Below are positions 22,305-31,530 of a stretch of DNA of 64,000 nucleotides, piece by piece. Where the stretch lies: the NCBI GenBank assembly GCA_018262095.1, contig JAGTRW010000001.1, forward strand, positions 121,875 to 185,874. Reading direction: 5' to 3'. The position numbers were made by a program, and so were the translations under genes. Under the pieces are notes generated by a model. It saw only the letters and a list, made by a program, of their open reading frames with translations, had not been told where the DNA came from and ran no database searches. Numbering within the stretch: position 1 is the first letter of the stretch; each line of letters opens with the position of its first letter. Source of the DNA: Pseudomonadota bacterium. Its GTDB lineage: Bacteria; Pseudomonadota; Gammaproteobacteria; Burkholderiales; Rhodocyclaceae.

Positions 22305-23134
22305 ACGTTCACCCCCAGTTCATTCATTGCACTGACATATTCGTTCTGACTGATCGGCTTGCCGTGCCAGGCGCTCTTGCCCTCCATGAACGACACACCC
22401 TTGCCCTTGACCGTCTTGGCGATAATCACGCTCGGCTGGCCCTTGACGGTCTTGGCCAGATCGATGGCGGCGCTGATTTCCTCGACGAGGTGGCCGTCGA
22501 TGCTGATCACATTCCAGCCGAAGGCCCGCCATTTGGCGGCGATATCGCCCATCGGCATGATCTCGTCGACGGTGCCGTCAAGCTGAACACCGTTGTTGTC
22601 GACGATCACCGTGAGGTTGTCGGCCTTGAACTTCGACGCCGACATCGCGGCTTCCCAGACGATCCCTTCCTGCAACTCGCCGTCGCCCATCAGCACATAG
22701 GTGCGATAGTCGCGGCCATCGAGTTTGGCGCCCAGCGCCATCCCCAGCCCGGCCGGCAGCCCGAGCCCGAGCGGACCGGTCGACAATTCGACGCCGCAGG
22801 TCTTGAGCGCGCAGGGATGACCCTGAAGCCTGCTGTCGAGCTGGCGCAGCGAGGTGAGCTCGTCCTGCGGGAAGTAGCCCTTCTCGGCGAGGATCATGTA
22901 GAGCATCGGCGCCGCGTGCCCCTTGCCGAGAACGAAGCGATCGCGGTTCTCGTCCTTGGGATTGTTCGGATCGACGTTCAGCTTTTCGAAATACAGCGTC
23001 GTCATGATTTCGACCGACGACAACGATCCGCCCGGATGCCCGGTCTGGATGCCGTGAAGAAGCTTGATCAGGTCCTGCCGGAACTGCATGCAGAGCCGTT
23101 CAAGATTCTCCTTGCTCTTGGGCTTCAAACTCAT
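22301..23134 (-). CDS. Split transketolase, N-terminal subunit
   Basis: GHPGGSLSSVEIMTTLYF, GPLGLGLPAGLGMALGAK, VLMGDGELQEGIVWEAAM (TPP motif). Confidence 0.93.
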   Translation of the reverse strand: MSLKPKSKENLERLCMQFRQDLIKLLHGIQTGHPGGSLSSVEIMTTLYFEKLNVDPNNPKDENRDRFVLGKGHAAPMLYMILAEKGYFPQDELTSLRQLDSRLQGHPCALKTCGVELSTGPLGLGLPAGLGMALGAKLDGRDYRTYVLMGDGELQEGIVWEAAMSASKFKADNLTVIVDNNGVQLDGTVDEIMPMGDIAAKWRAFGWNVISIDGHLVEEISAAIDLAKTVKGQPSVIIAKTVKGKGVSFMEGKSAWHGKPISQNEYVSAMNELGVNV

Positions 23135-23251
23135 CTAACTCTCCTGTCATCACTTCAAAAAAAAGCAAAAAAGGCCCCTTCGTGCCTGTCGCGCAGGCCT
23201 CTCTCAACCGTCGCGCCACCAGCAACGGTGGCCAGCGCCTTGGCCGAAAAA

Positions 23252-24280
23252 TTATTCCGAGACTTTGATGACTACCTTCATGACCGTGTCGGGGTGGCTG
23301 TCGATGTACGGATAGACCTCATCGACCTTCCTGATGTCAAAGTAGTCGCTGATCAGCGGCGCCGTGTCGATCGCCTTGCTGGCCATCAACTCGACCGCGC
23401 GTTCGAAGTCCTCGCGCACATACATCATGATCCCGAGCAGATCGACTTCGCGCCGCTGGAAAAGCGGCAGCTCGACTTCGACCGGTTCCTTGTAGTTGGC
23501 GACGATGACGATTTTCGACGAGCAACGCGCAGCGGCCACCGCTTCGTCGAAGATGGCCTTGCCGCCGGCGCAATCGATGATGATGTCTGCTTCGTCATCG
23601 CCGAATTGCTCGACGATCACGTCCTTGAGCTTGCGCCCGCGAGTATCGACGCAGGCGTGGATGCCACACTTATTGGCGATGTCGAGGCGGTTCTGGTTGA
23701 TGTCGGTGATCAACACCTTCCTGGCCCCGCTAGCGACGGCGACCTGCGCCACCAGATTGCCGATCGCTCCGGCACCGAGCACAACGACGTTGAGTCCCTC
23801 GATGTCGCCGCAGCGCCGGATCGCGCCGGTGGCGACGGCCGCCGGCTCGACCAGCGCGCCCTCGTCAAAGCTGATCGCTGCGGGCAGCAGCAGCACCTTC
23901 GACGCCGGCACCGGGAAGTACTCGGCGAACATCCCGCCGGTATGCACGCCGTACACCTTAAGGTTCTTGCACACGTTGTAATGTCCACCGCGGCACGGCG
24001 CGCATTCACCGCATACCACCTGCGGCTGGATCGTCACGCGGTCGCCGATTTTGAGCCCGGCGACCTTGGCGCCGACCTTGGCGATCACACCGGCGCCCTC
24101 GTGCCCTTGGACCACAGGGAACGTCATGTACTTGTGCTTGCCGTGGTAGATCTGGATATCGGAGCCGCAGACCCCGACGCGCTTCATCTGCACCAGCACC
24201 TCGTCGTCGCCAATTGCCGGAACGGGCAGTTCAAGGTAATCAACTTTGAACGCTTCCGGCATTCTTACTTGCAGCATCAT
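23252..24280 (-). CDS. Zinc-dependent alcohol/polyol dehydrogenase (L-idonate/sorbitol dehydrogenase-like)
   Basis: GVCGSDIQIYHG, GHEGAGVIAKVG, GAGAIGNLVAQVA. Confidence 0.88.
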   Translation of the reverse strand: MMLQVRMPEAFKVDYLELPVPAIGDDEVLVQMKRVGVCGSDIQIYHGKHKYMTFPVVQGHEGAGVIAKVGAKVAGLKIGDRVTIQPQVVCGECAPCRGGHYNVCKNLKVYGVHTGGMFAEYFPVPASKVLLLPAAISFDEGALVEPAAVATGAIRRCGDIEGLNVVVLGAGAIGNLVAQVAVASGARKVLITDINQNRLDIANKCGIHACVDTRGRKLKDVIVEQFGDDEADIIIDCAGGKAIFDEAVAAARCSSKIVIVANYKEPVEVELPLFQRREVDLLGIMMYVREDFERAVELMASKAIDTAPLISDYFDIRKVDEVYPYIDSHPDTVMKVVIKVSE

Positions 24281-24397
24281 GTTCTCCCTAGATTGAAAAA
24301 GCGGGACTGCCGGTGGACGTGGAGTCATCCGCGCCACAGGACTTTTCCGAATTACGCCATGCGCTTGCGCTTGCCGCAGGGCGCGATGGAAACCGCG

Positions 24398-25666
24398 TCA
24401 TTTGAAAACTCCGGGCAGCCACAGCGACATCCACGGAACGTAGGTAAGCACCGTCAACGCGAGGATCAGAACGATCAAATAGGGGATCACTTCGCGGACC
24501 ACGTCACCGAGGCCGACCTTGCCGATCGAACTCGCGACGAAGAGCAGCACGCCAACCGGCGGCGTCAGTTGGCCGATGGTCAGGTTGACCAACAGCACGA
24601 TGCCGAAGTGAACCAGATCGATATGGAACAGATTCAAGACCGGGATCAGGATCGGCACCAGGATGATCATGATCGCGATCGTCTCCATGAAGCAGCCGAG
24701 GATCATCAGCGCGACGTTAAGCATCAGCAGGATGACCCACGGCTTGTCTGTGGCTCGCACCAGTATCTCCGAAAGCAGTTGCGGCGCCTGCTCGATACCG
24801 AGAATCCAGCTGAACGGAGACGCCGCGGCGACGATCAGCAGGATCACCGCCGTCTCCTTGGCCGTCTGCAGCAGGATCTTCGGCACGTGGGACCAGTTCA
24901 GCGTACGGAAGATGACGACACCGACAATCAGCGAGTACATCGCCGCGACGCCGGCGATCTCGGTCGCGGTAAAGATTCCCAGGCGGAAACCGCCGAGGAT
25001 AAGCACCGGCATAAACAAGGCCCACGCCGCTTTGCGCGTCTCGCTGGCCAGCCTGCTCCAGGCAAAGGCCTGCTCCTTGGGAAACTGGCGCTTGTGCGCG
25101 ATATAGGCGGTCAGCAGCAGCATGGCCAGCCCCATCAGCAGACCGGGAAGGACCCCGGCCCAGAACAGGTCACCAAGCGAGATATTGGCCTGCCAGGCAT
25201 AGACCACCATCAGGATCGACGGCGGAATGATCGGGCCGAGCGTCGCGCAAGCAGCGCAGACCGCCGCGCCAAAACTCGCGCCGTAGCCCGACTTGGCGAG
25301 TTGCGGAATGAACACCCGTGAGGTGGCCGCGCAATCGGCGACCGACGAACCAGAAATTCCGGCCATGAAGATATTGCCGACGATCGCGGTGTGCGCCATT
25401 CCGCCGCGAATATGGCCGACAAAAGCCCGCGTAAACCCGAACAGACGTTCGCTGATTCCCGATTCGTTCATCAGCGACCCCGCCAGTGTGAACAAGGGAA
25501 TGGCAAGCAAAGGAAAGGACTGCACGCCGGTCACCACGCGCTGCGCGACGACCGACATCGGAATACCTTCCCAGCCGACGAACAGCAGCGAAGCGCCCAT
25601 CATCGCCAGCGCAATCGGCAAGCCAATCGCCAGCAGCACGGCAAAGGAAACGAGCAGAAGAGTCAT
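24398..25666 (-). CDS. dctM: TRAP transporter large permease (DctM)
   Basis: ATG at 25666; FPLLAIPLFTLAGSLMNESGISERLF, GSSVADCAATSRVFIP, PPSILMVVYAW. Confidence 0.93.
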   Translation of the reverse strand: MTLLLVSFAVLLAIGLPIALAMMGASLLFVGWEGIPMSVVAQRVVTGVQSFPLLAIPLFTLAGSLMNESGISERLFGFTRAFVGHIRGGMAHTAIVGNIFMAGISGSSVADCAATSRVFIPQLAKSGYGASFGAAVCAACATLGPIIPPSILMVVYAWQANISLGDLFWAGVLPGLLMGLAMLLLTAYIAHKRQFPKEQAFAWSRLASETRKAAWALFMPVLILGGFRLGIFTATEIAGVAAMYSLIVGVVIFRTLNWSHVPKILLQTAKETAVILLIVAAASPFSWILGIEQAPQLLSEILVRATDKPWVILLMLNVALMILGCFMETIAIMIILVPILIPVLNLFHIDLVHFGIVLLVNLTIGQLTPPVGVLLFVASSIGKVGLGDVVREVIPYLIVLILALTVLTYVPWMSLWLPGVFK

Positions 25667-26199
25667 TGCACGCCCCCCTCTTTCATCACCAGAGCTTCGG
25701 TTTCGCCGCGAAACACTGGCGCTGCGCCCTGATCCATCCAGATCCTGAGCGCATGAACGAGCATCAGTAGCAGGCCGACCGGCATCGCGGCGACGAACCA
25801 CGCCTTCGAAACACGCAGCATCGGCGATTCGACGACCAGCTCCTGGAGCACCTGTTCATAGCACCCCCAGATCATCGTGACCATGATCGCGATGCCGATC
25901 ACCAGCGTCACCGTGTTGAGCCAGCAGAATTTCGGCATGCGGAAAACCGGCGCCATGACGTCGATGCGGATATGCATCTGCGACCTGACCGCCGCCGCCG
26001 CCCCCAAAAATACCATCCAGGTCAACAGACCGACGATCAGTTCCTCACCCCAGGTCAGCGGATTGTTGAAAACGTAACGCAACACCACGGCGAGAATCAC
26101 CAACGCGGCGATCAGTCCGTGGATCACGATAACGGTAATGTCTTCGAACTTGCCGATAACGTCATCTAGGCGGCCGAATATCTTGCGAAAATCACCCAT
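25663..26199 (-). CDS. dctQ: TRAP transporter small permease (DctQ)
   Basis: TWGEELIVGLLTWMVFLGAAAAVRSQMHIRIDVM. Confidence 0.9.
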   Translation of the reverse strand: MGDFRKIFGRLDDVIGKFEDITVIVIHGLIAALVILAVVLRYVFNNPLTWGEELIVGLLTWMVFLGAAAAVRSQMHIRIDVMAPVFRMPKFCWLNTVTLVIGIAIMVTMIWGCYEQVLQELVVESPMLRVSKAWFVAAMPVGLLLMLVHALRIWMDQGAAPVFRGETEALVMKEGGVQ

Positions 26200-26249
26200 A
26201 GGTGTCCCCCGAAAAGGTCTGAGTAAGGCGGAGTATTTTTGCGAGCCGG

Positions 26250-26276
26250 GTCATTCCCGGCCACGCCCGGAATGAC
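26250..26276. repeat. Palindromic REP-like hairpin between dctP and dctQ
   Basis: GTCATTCCCGGCCACGCCCGGAATGAC, near-perfect arms. Confidence 0.65.
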
Positions 26277-26285
26277 GGCTCTATT

Positions 26286-26317
26286 GAGCGCAGCCCCTTG
26301 GTCCGGGGTCTGCGCTC
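26286..26317. other. Second hairpin in dctP-dctQ gap
   Basis: GAGCGCAG...CTGCGCTC with inner CCCC/GGGG pairing. Confidence 0.6.
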
Positions 26318-26321
26318 CCCA

Positions 26322-27341
26322 CTACTTCGTTGCCGCGACCGCGGCGCGGATGCGCTGCAGGTTGTCAACGCCCCAGCGCGACTCCAGACTCTTGTAGGCT
26401 GGGGCCATTTTGGCGGCGAACGCGGCGCGGTCGGGGTTATCGACGATCGCCGTCTTGCCGGTCTTGCGGATCTCTTCGAGCATGCTCGCTTCGCGCTCCT
26501 GCTGCACCTTTGAATTCTTGTCGGAGAGGGTCGCAATCTCCTCGAACAAGACTTTCTGCAATTCGGGCGACAATTTTCCGAGCGATCGCTTGTTGATGAT
26601 CACCGTGTTGTTCTGCAGCATGTGGCGGGTCATCGACAGGTGCGCCTGAACTTCATAGAACTTGCGCGTATAGATCGTCGGGATCGGATTCTCCTGGCCG
26701 TCGACGACCTTCATCTGCAGCGCCATATAGACTTCGCCAAAGGGGATCGGCGTCGGCGAAGCGCCCATGGCCTTGATCATTTCGACCCAGACGGGCGATT
26801 CGGGAACGCGGATCTTCATCCCGGCCATGTCTTCGGGCGTGTTGACGGCCTTGTTGCCGGTGGTCAGATTGCGCCAGCCCCAATACCAGATTTTCGACAG
26901 CATCAGCACGTTGTGCTTGGCCGCCAGTTCGTCGAAGATCGGCTGAAATGCCGGGCCGCTGATGACCTTCTGTGCCTGCGCCCAGTCTGCCCACAGGAAG
27001 GGCGCGCTGGCGATTTCGAGCGCCGGCGCGAGATTAGACAGCGCGGCCATCGACGGTGACGAAATGTCGAGCGCACCGGACTTGACCTGCTGAATGAGGT
27101 CGACTTCCTTGCCCAGTTGTTCGGCCGGAAAAACCTTGATGATGACCTCGCCCTTGCTGCGCTGCCCGACCTTGTCGGCGAACTCCTGGTAGAGTTCGGT
27201 GGCCAGTTCGCCGGTGTTATTGACGTGACCGAAGCGCAACGTCGTCGCCGCCGTAGCGACGCTCGATGCCAGCGTGAAAGCAGCGATCACCGACGCCGCC
27301 AGAGTCGACGCAAGGATTTTTTTTGTGGTGAGACGAAGCAT
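26322..27341 (-). CDS. dctP: TRAP transporter substrate-binding protein (DctP)
   Basis: Signal peptide; LRFGHVNNTGELATELYQEFADKVGQRSKGEVIIKVFPAEQLGKEVDLIQQVKSGALDI. Confidence 0.93.
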   Translation of the reverse strand: MLRLTTKKILASTLAASVIAAFTLASSVATAATTLRFGHVNNTGELATELYQEFADKVGQRSKGEVIIKVFPAEQLGKEVDLIQQVKSGALDISSPSMAALSNLAPALEIASAPFLWADWAQAQKVISGPAFQPIFDELAAKHNVLMLSKIWYWGWRNLTTGNKAVNTPEDMAGMKIRVPESPVWVEMIKAMGASPTPIPFGEVYMALQMKVVDGQENPIPTIYTRKFYEVQAHLSMTRHMLQNNTVIINKRSLGKLSPELQKVLFEEIATLSDKNSKVQQEREASMLEEIRKTGKTAIVDNPDRAAFAAKMAPAYKSLESRWGVDNLQRIRAAVAATK

Positions 27342-27417
27342 TTTTAACCCCCTGTTATATGAAGCATTAAGTTACGTTCTCAGACTTGCCCTATGGTGGC
27401 GAGCTACCCACCCCCGC

Positions 27418-28314
27418 TTACTTTTTGCGCGTCACCTCGACCTTGGCGAGTTTTTCGTAGTACTTGACGATGGCACCGTGATCGTCGCTGCCGGCACCGG
27501 CGATCTTGAGCGACTGCAGGATTTCCATCACGCCGGCGGTCAGCGGCAGCGGCACCCCGACGTTGTGCGCCGTCTCCAGCGCGTTGTTCAGATCCTTGAT
27601 GTGCAGATCGATGCGAAAGCCCGGTGCGAATTTGCGCTCGAGCATCAGCGGCGTTTTGGCGTTCATCACCGTGCTGCCGGCGAGTCCGCCCTTGATCGCG
27701 TTGAACACCAGTTCCGGATCAACGCCGGCCTTGGTCGCCAGCGTCATCGCTTCCGACAGCGCAGCGATGTTGAGCGCGACGATGACCTGATTGGCGAGCT
27801 TGGTGACGTTGCCGGCGCCGACGTCGCCGACGCGAACGGCCGATGCGCCCAGGCACTTGAGCAGCGGCAGGCACTCGTCGAAGACCGTCTGGTCGCCGCC
27901 GACCATGATCGACAGCGTCGCGTCGATGGCCTTCGGTTCGCCGCCTGAAACCGGCGCATCGATCATCTTGATCTCTTGCGCGGCCAGAGCCTTGGCGACT
28001 TCCTGCGCCGCCTGCGGCGCAATCGAGCTCATATCGACGACGATGGAGCCTGCGCGCGCCCCTTCGATGATGCCGTCTTTGCCGAGCGCAACAGCCTTGA
28101 CCTGGGGCGAATTGGGCAACATGGTGACGATGATTTCGGTCTGCGCGGCGACTGCACTGGGCGTCGCTGCCGACTTTGCGCCGAGCGCGACGACTTCGGC
28201 GACTGCCGCGCCATTGATGTCGCAGACAGTCAGGTCGTAGCCAGCCTGCAGCAGGTTCTTGGCCATCGGTTTGCCCATGACGCCAAGGCCGATGAAGCCT
28301 ATTTTTTTGCTCAT
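27418..28314 (-). CDS. garR: 2-hydroxy-3-oxopropionate (tartronate semialdehyde) reductase
   Basis: IGFIGLGVMGKPMAKNLL, MIDAPVSGGEPKAIDATLSIMVGG, GNVTKLANQVIVALNIAALSEAMTLATKAGV, collinear with E. coli GarR. Confidence 0.93.
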   Translation of the reverse strand: MSKKIGFIGLGVMGKPMAKNLLQAGYDLTVCDINGAAVAEVVALGAKSAATPSAVAAQTEIIVTMLPNSPQVKAVALGKDGIIEGARAGSIVVDMSSIAPQAAQEVAKALAAQEIKMIDAPVSGGEPKAIDATLSIMVGGDQTVFDECLPLLKCLGASAVRVGDVGAGNVTKLANQVIVALNIAALSEAMTLATKAGVDPELVFNAIKGGLAGSTVMNAKTPLMLERKFAPGFRIDLHIKDLNNALETAHNVGVPLPLTAGVMEILQSLKIAGAGSDDHGAIVKYYEKLAKVEVTRKK

Positions 28315-28346
28315 GTTCTCTTCCCTTTCAGATGAATGTCGTTCGC

Positions 28347-29144
28347 TTACAGTGAATAACCGTACTCGGTAACCCAGCCCAGCGAGCCGGCGCTATCCGG
28401 TGTCGGCACATACTCGAGGCCGATGTGGCCGCGATAGCCGGCCGTGGAAAATTCGTCGAGCAACCAGCGGTAATTGATTTCGCCCGTTCCGGGCTGATGC
28501 CGGCCGGGGTTGTCGGCGATCTGGATGTGGCTGATGCGCGGCAGATTGGCGCGAAGAATATTGGCCAGCTCGCCTTCCATGCGCTGCGCATGATAGACGT
28601 CGTATTGCAGGTAGGCATTGGCGTGACCGACCTCGTCGAGCGCCGCCAGAACCTTGGCCGTCGTATCGAGCGCGAAGCCGACGGTGTCCTTCGAGTTGAG
28701 ATGCTCGACCAGCAAGCGAATTCGCGCCTTGGCGAAAATCTCGGCCGCATAGCGCAGATTATCGATCAAGGCCGTGCGTTGCTGCGCCGCCGGCACCTCG
28801 GCGAGCGTTTTTCCGACCAGACAATTGACCTGCGGCACGCCAAGCGCCTGCGCATATTCGACGGCCTTGACGACGCCGTCGCGGAACTCGGCGCGGCGCG
28901 CCGGATCGACGGCGATGCCACGCTCACCGGCGGCGAAATTGCCGGCCGGGGCATTGATCAGCACCAGTTCGAGGCCGTTGTCAGCGAGTTCCTTTTTGAG
29001 GTCGGCGACCGGGTAGTCGTAAGGAAACATGAACTCAACGGCCTTGAATCCGGCCTTGGCCGCCGCCGCGAAGCGCGCCATGAACGGCACCTCCTGGAAC
29101 ATCATCGAAAGATTGGCCGAGAATTTCGGCGGGTTCGCAATCAT
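28347..29144 (-). CDS. otnI: Hydroxypyruvate isomerase / 2-oxo-tetronate isomerase (Hyi/OtnI family)
   Basis: FSANLSMMFQEVPFMARFAAAAKAGFKAVEFMFPYDYP, LINAPAGNFAAGERGIA; ATG at 29144. Confidence 0.82.
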   Translation of the reverse strand: MIANPPKFSANLSMMFQEVPFMARFAAAAKAGFKAVEFMFPYDYPVADLKKELADNGLELVLINAPAGNFAAGERGIAVDPARRAEFRDGVVKAVEYAQALGVPQVNCLVGKTLAEVPAAQQRTALIDNLRYAAEIFAKARIRLLVEHLNSKDTVGFALDTTAKVLAALDEVGHANAYLQYDVYHAQRMEGELANILRANLPRISHIQIADNPGRHQPGTGEINYRWLLDEFSTAGYRGHIGLEYVPTPDSAGSLGWVTEYGYSL

Positions 29145-29237
29145 TTCTATCTTTTCTCCACGCTTGGTTTGACAGGAGAGCGTTGCCGCAGCTTGGCTGC
29201 CCTCGGCGACTGCCCGAATTTTGTTTCCGTAGATGAC

Positions 29238-29253
29238 AGCAATATCCAAGCCA
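29238..29253 (-). promoter_or_regulatory. Sigma54 (-24/-12) promoter
   Basis: Minus strand TGGCTTGGATATTGCT: GG-N10-GC spacing with TGGC and TTGCT elements. Confidence 0.8.
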
Positions 29254-29330
29254 GCTTGCGGAAAAACACCTAACCCGATGTTTATTAGATATTTTCATAT
29301 CGCATTAAAAACACGGACGCAGGAACGAGC

Positions 29331-29365
29331 GTTTCACATCGAAACACGTGGTTCTATTTTGGAAC
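29331..29365. promoter_or_regulatory. Tandem 15-bp palindromes, candidate enhancer (UAS) for the sigma54 activator
   Basis: GTTTC-N5-GAAAC (29331-29345) and GTTCT-N5-GGAAC (29351-29365), centres 20 bp apart, about 80-110 bp upstream of the -24 element. Confidence 0.55.
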
Positions 29366-29460
29366 AGCAATTGGTTTGCCGCAGCAGAGGGCGGCACAAG
29401 GGCGCGAGCGGAGCTGGCAGCTCACGCCTGGGCGGAGGAGACCAGTGGTCGACGCCCCGA

Positions 29461-31395
29461 TCAGCGGCGGCGCAGCTTCTCCGCCTGACTCGAGCGGTTT
29501 TCCTTGATCCGGCGCCAGAGCGTCGTTCGGCCAATGCCCAGGATGGCGCTCGTCTCCTTGAGCGAGCCATTGGTCTTGGCGTAGACATGGTCGATGTATT
29601 CGTCTTCCATATCCTTGAGCGTCAGCGCATCGGAAAAGACAGGCGGCGAGTCGTCGGACGCGCTCTCGGCGCAAGGCATCGCGGTCAGATCGTCGATACC
29701 GATGATTCTGCCTTCGCAAATCACCACCGCGCGTTCGATCATCCCCTGCAGCTCGCGCACGTTGCCCTTGTAGACGCAGCGCCGCAGATAGTCGATGGCA
29801 TCGGCCGCCAGCGTCATGGTCCCCTTGCGATAGCGCTTGCCGAATTCATTGACGAAGTGCGCGGCGAGCAGTTCGACGTCGTCGCTACGCGCATTGAGCG
29901 GCGGAATGTAAAGGCTCAGGATGGCGATTCTAAAATAGAGGTCGGCGCGGAACTGATTGCGACTGACCAGACCGGTCAAATCGCGGTTGGTCGCGCAGAC
30001 GACGCGAACATCGACCGGAATCAGCTTGTTGTCGCCGATGCGCATCACCTGTTTTTCCTGAAGCACGCGCAGCAATCGCCCCTGTAGCAACAAAGGCAGC
30101 TCGCTGATTTCGTCGAGAAAAATCGTCCCACCGTGCGCCATTTCGAAGAGACCGGCCTTACCCTTGCGGCCGGCACCGGTAAAAGACCCCTCGACGTAGC
30201 CGAAGAGTTCGCTTTCAATGAGCGTCTCCGGAAGCGCCGCGCAGTTGATCGCGACGAACGGCGAGTTCTTGCGCTGGCTAGCGTTGTGAATTCCTTGCGC
30301 AAAGAGCTCCTTGCCGACTCCCGACGGGCCGAAAATCAACACCGAAGTATCGTACCGGGCGAACTTCTTGGCGGTCCTGATGCATTCGGCAACCACCGTG
30401 CTCTGGTGAATGATGTCCGAGAAGTCGTATTGAGCGACAAAACCCTTTTCCGAGAGCTTGATCCGAATCCTCTCTTCAAGCCTCTGAACGTCGGTGATGT
30501 CCTGATAGGTCGCCACGGCGCCGCGAACTTCGCCGTCGACGACGACCGGAGTGCGGCTGGTCGCGACGACCGTCTGGTTGTCAAGCTGCTGGATATCGCC
30601 GATCTCCGAGCGCTCCGTCTCAAGGATGTTGAGCAATCGGGTCTCGGGAATGATCTCGGTGATCCGTTTGCCCAGCGCCTCGTTCTTGCCAAAGCCGGTG
30701 ATTTTCTCCGACGCGCTGTTGAAGACCGTAATGCAGCCGTGATTGTCGATGGCAATAATGCCGTCATGGACGAAGTCGATGATGGTGGCAAACTGCTGCG
30801 CCTTTTCCTTCTGCAGCCTTTGCGCATAAAGAATGTCATTGGCTTGCTGGATGGCGATGTGCATCGCCTGACTGCCCGACTGCACCAGAAAGGCCTGGCA
30901 GGGGGGCTTGGCGATCGCCGTATTGACGTTGTTGTCACCGACAAAAACGCGGATTCCCTGCTCGATCAACCGTTCGACATCGGCGACGATGTCGCTCTGC
31001 TTGGTCATTTCGAAGCAGACCGTAGCGAGCCCCATGACCTCGGCGATTGTCTGCGCGCCATAGATCACATTGCGGTAACCGACCACCCCGATCAGCTCGT
31101 TGCCGACGGTCTGTTTGACCTTCTTGAAGGTATCGATGAGATCAAACGCCGTAACCTTGACCTCGACCGTCGGAATATCGAACTCGGTCTTGATGAGCTC
31201 GTAGAATCCGCCGCGCGAAATGATCGCCTTGGCGCCGCCGTCAATCGCCTGGCGCGTTCGTTCGAGGATGTTGCCGGGTTCCGCTTCGAGCAGATCGACG
31301 TTGGCGTAGCCGTACTCAGCGATGACTCGCCGGGTGACCTCGGACATCGAACTGAACGGCGTGACAACGACGATTTCCTTCATGCCCCATCCCAA
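29461..31395 (-). CDS. Sigma54-dependent activator, PrpR-type (PrpR_N, PAS, AAA+, Fis HTH)
   Basis: PrpR_N-like N-terminus, PAS (IIDFVHDGIIAIDNHGCITVFNSASEKITG), Walker A GPSGVGKE, GSFTGA, C-terminal LKETSAILGIGRTTLWRRIKE. Confidence 0.93.
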   Translation of the reverse strand: MGWGMKEIVVVTPFSSMSEVTRRVIAEYGYANVDLLEAEPGNILERTRQAIDGGAKAIISRGGFYELIKTEFDIPTVEVKVTAFDLIDTFKKVKQTVGNELIGVVGYRNVIYGAQTIAEVMGLATVCFEMTKQSDIVADVERLIEQGIRVFVGDNNVNTAIAKPPCQAFLVQSGSQAMHIAIQQANDILYAQRLQKEKAQQFATIIDFVHDGIIAIDNHGCITVFNSASEKITGFGKNEALGKRITEIIPETRLLNILETERSEIGDIQQLDNQTVVATSRTPVVVDGEVRGAVATYQDITDVQRLEERIRIKLSEKGFVAQYDFSDIIHQSTVVAECIRTAKKFARYDTSVLIFGPSGVGKELFAQGIHNASQRKNSPFVAINCAALPETLIESELFGYVEGSFTGAGRKGKAGLFEMAHGGTIFLDEISELPLLLQGRLLRVLQEKQVMRIGDNKLIPVDVRVVCATNRDLTGLVSRNQFRADLYFRIAILSLYIPPLNARSDDVELLAAHFVNEFGKRYRKGTMTLAADAIDYLRRCVYKGNVRELQGMIERAVVICEGRIIGIDDLTAMPCAESASDDSPPVFSDALTLKDMEDEYIDHVYAKTNGSLKETSAILGIGRTTLWRRIKENRSSQAEKLRRR

Positions 31396-31530
31396 CTCTG
31401 CGGTCTACCCCATTCCACCAAAGCAAGGCTTCAGGGCTAACGCGCGAAAAGCCGTAATAATATCCCCGTGCCACGGATGCCGTCGCGTCGATCGGTGTTT
31501 CGCTGAGCGTTTCAGTTCGCGCAACCGGTC

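Noticed and set aside
22364-25321. 985-aa plus-strand ORF
   Set aside because: Antisense mirror ORF over split transketolase, Zn-ADH and dctM; Arg/His/Asp-rich composition with no recognisable domains, typical of high-GC codon bias.
30133-31440. 435-aa plus-strand ORF
   Set aside because: Antisense to the PrpR-like activator; low-complexity D/R/H/L composition.
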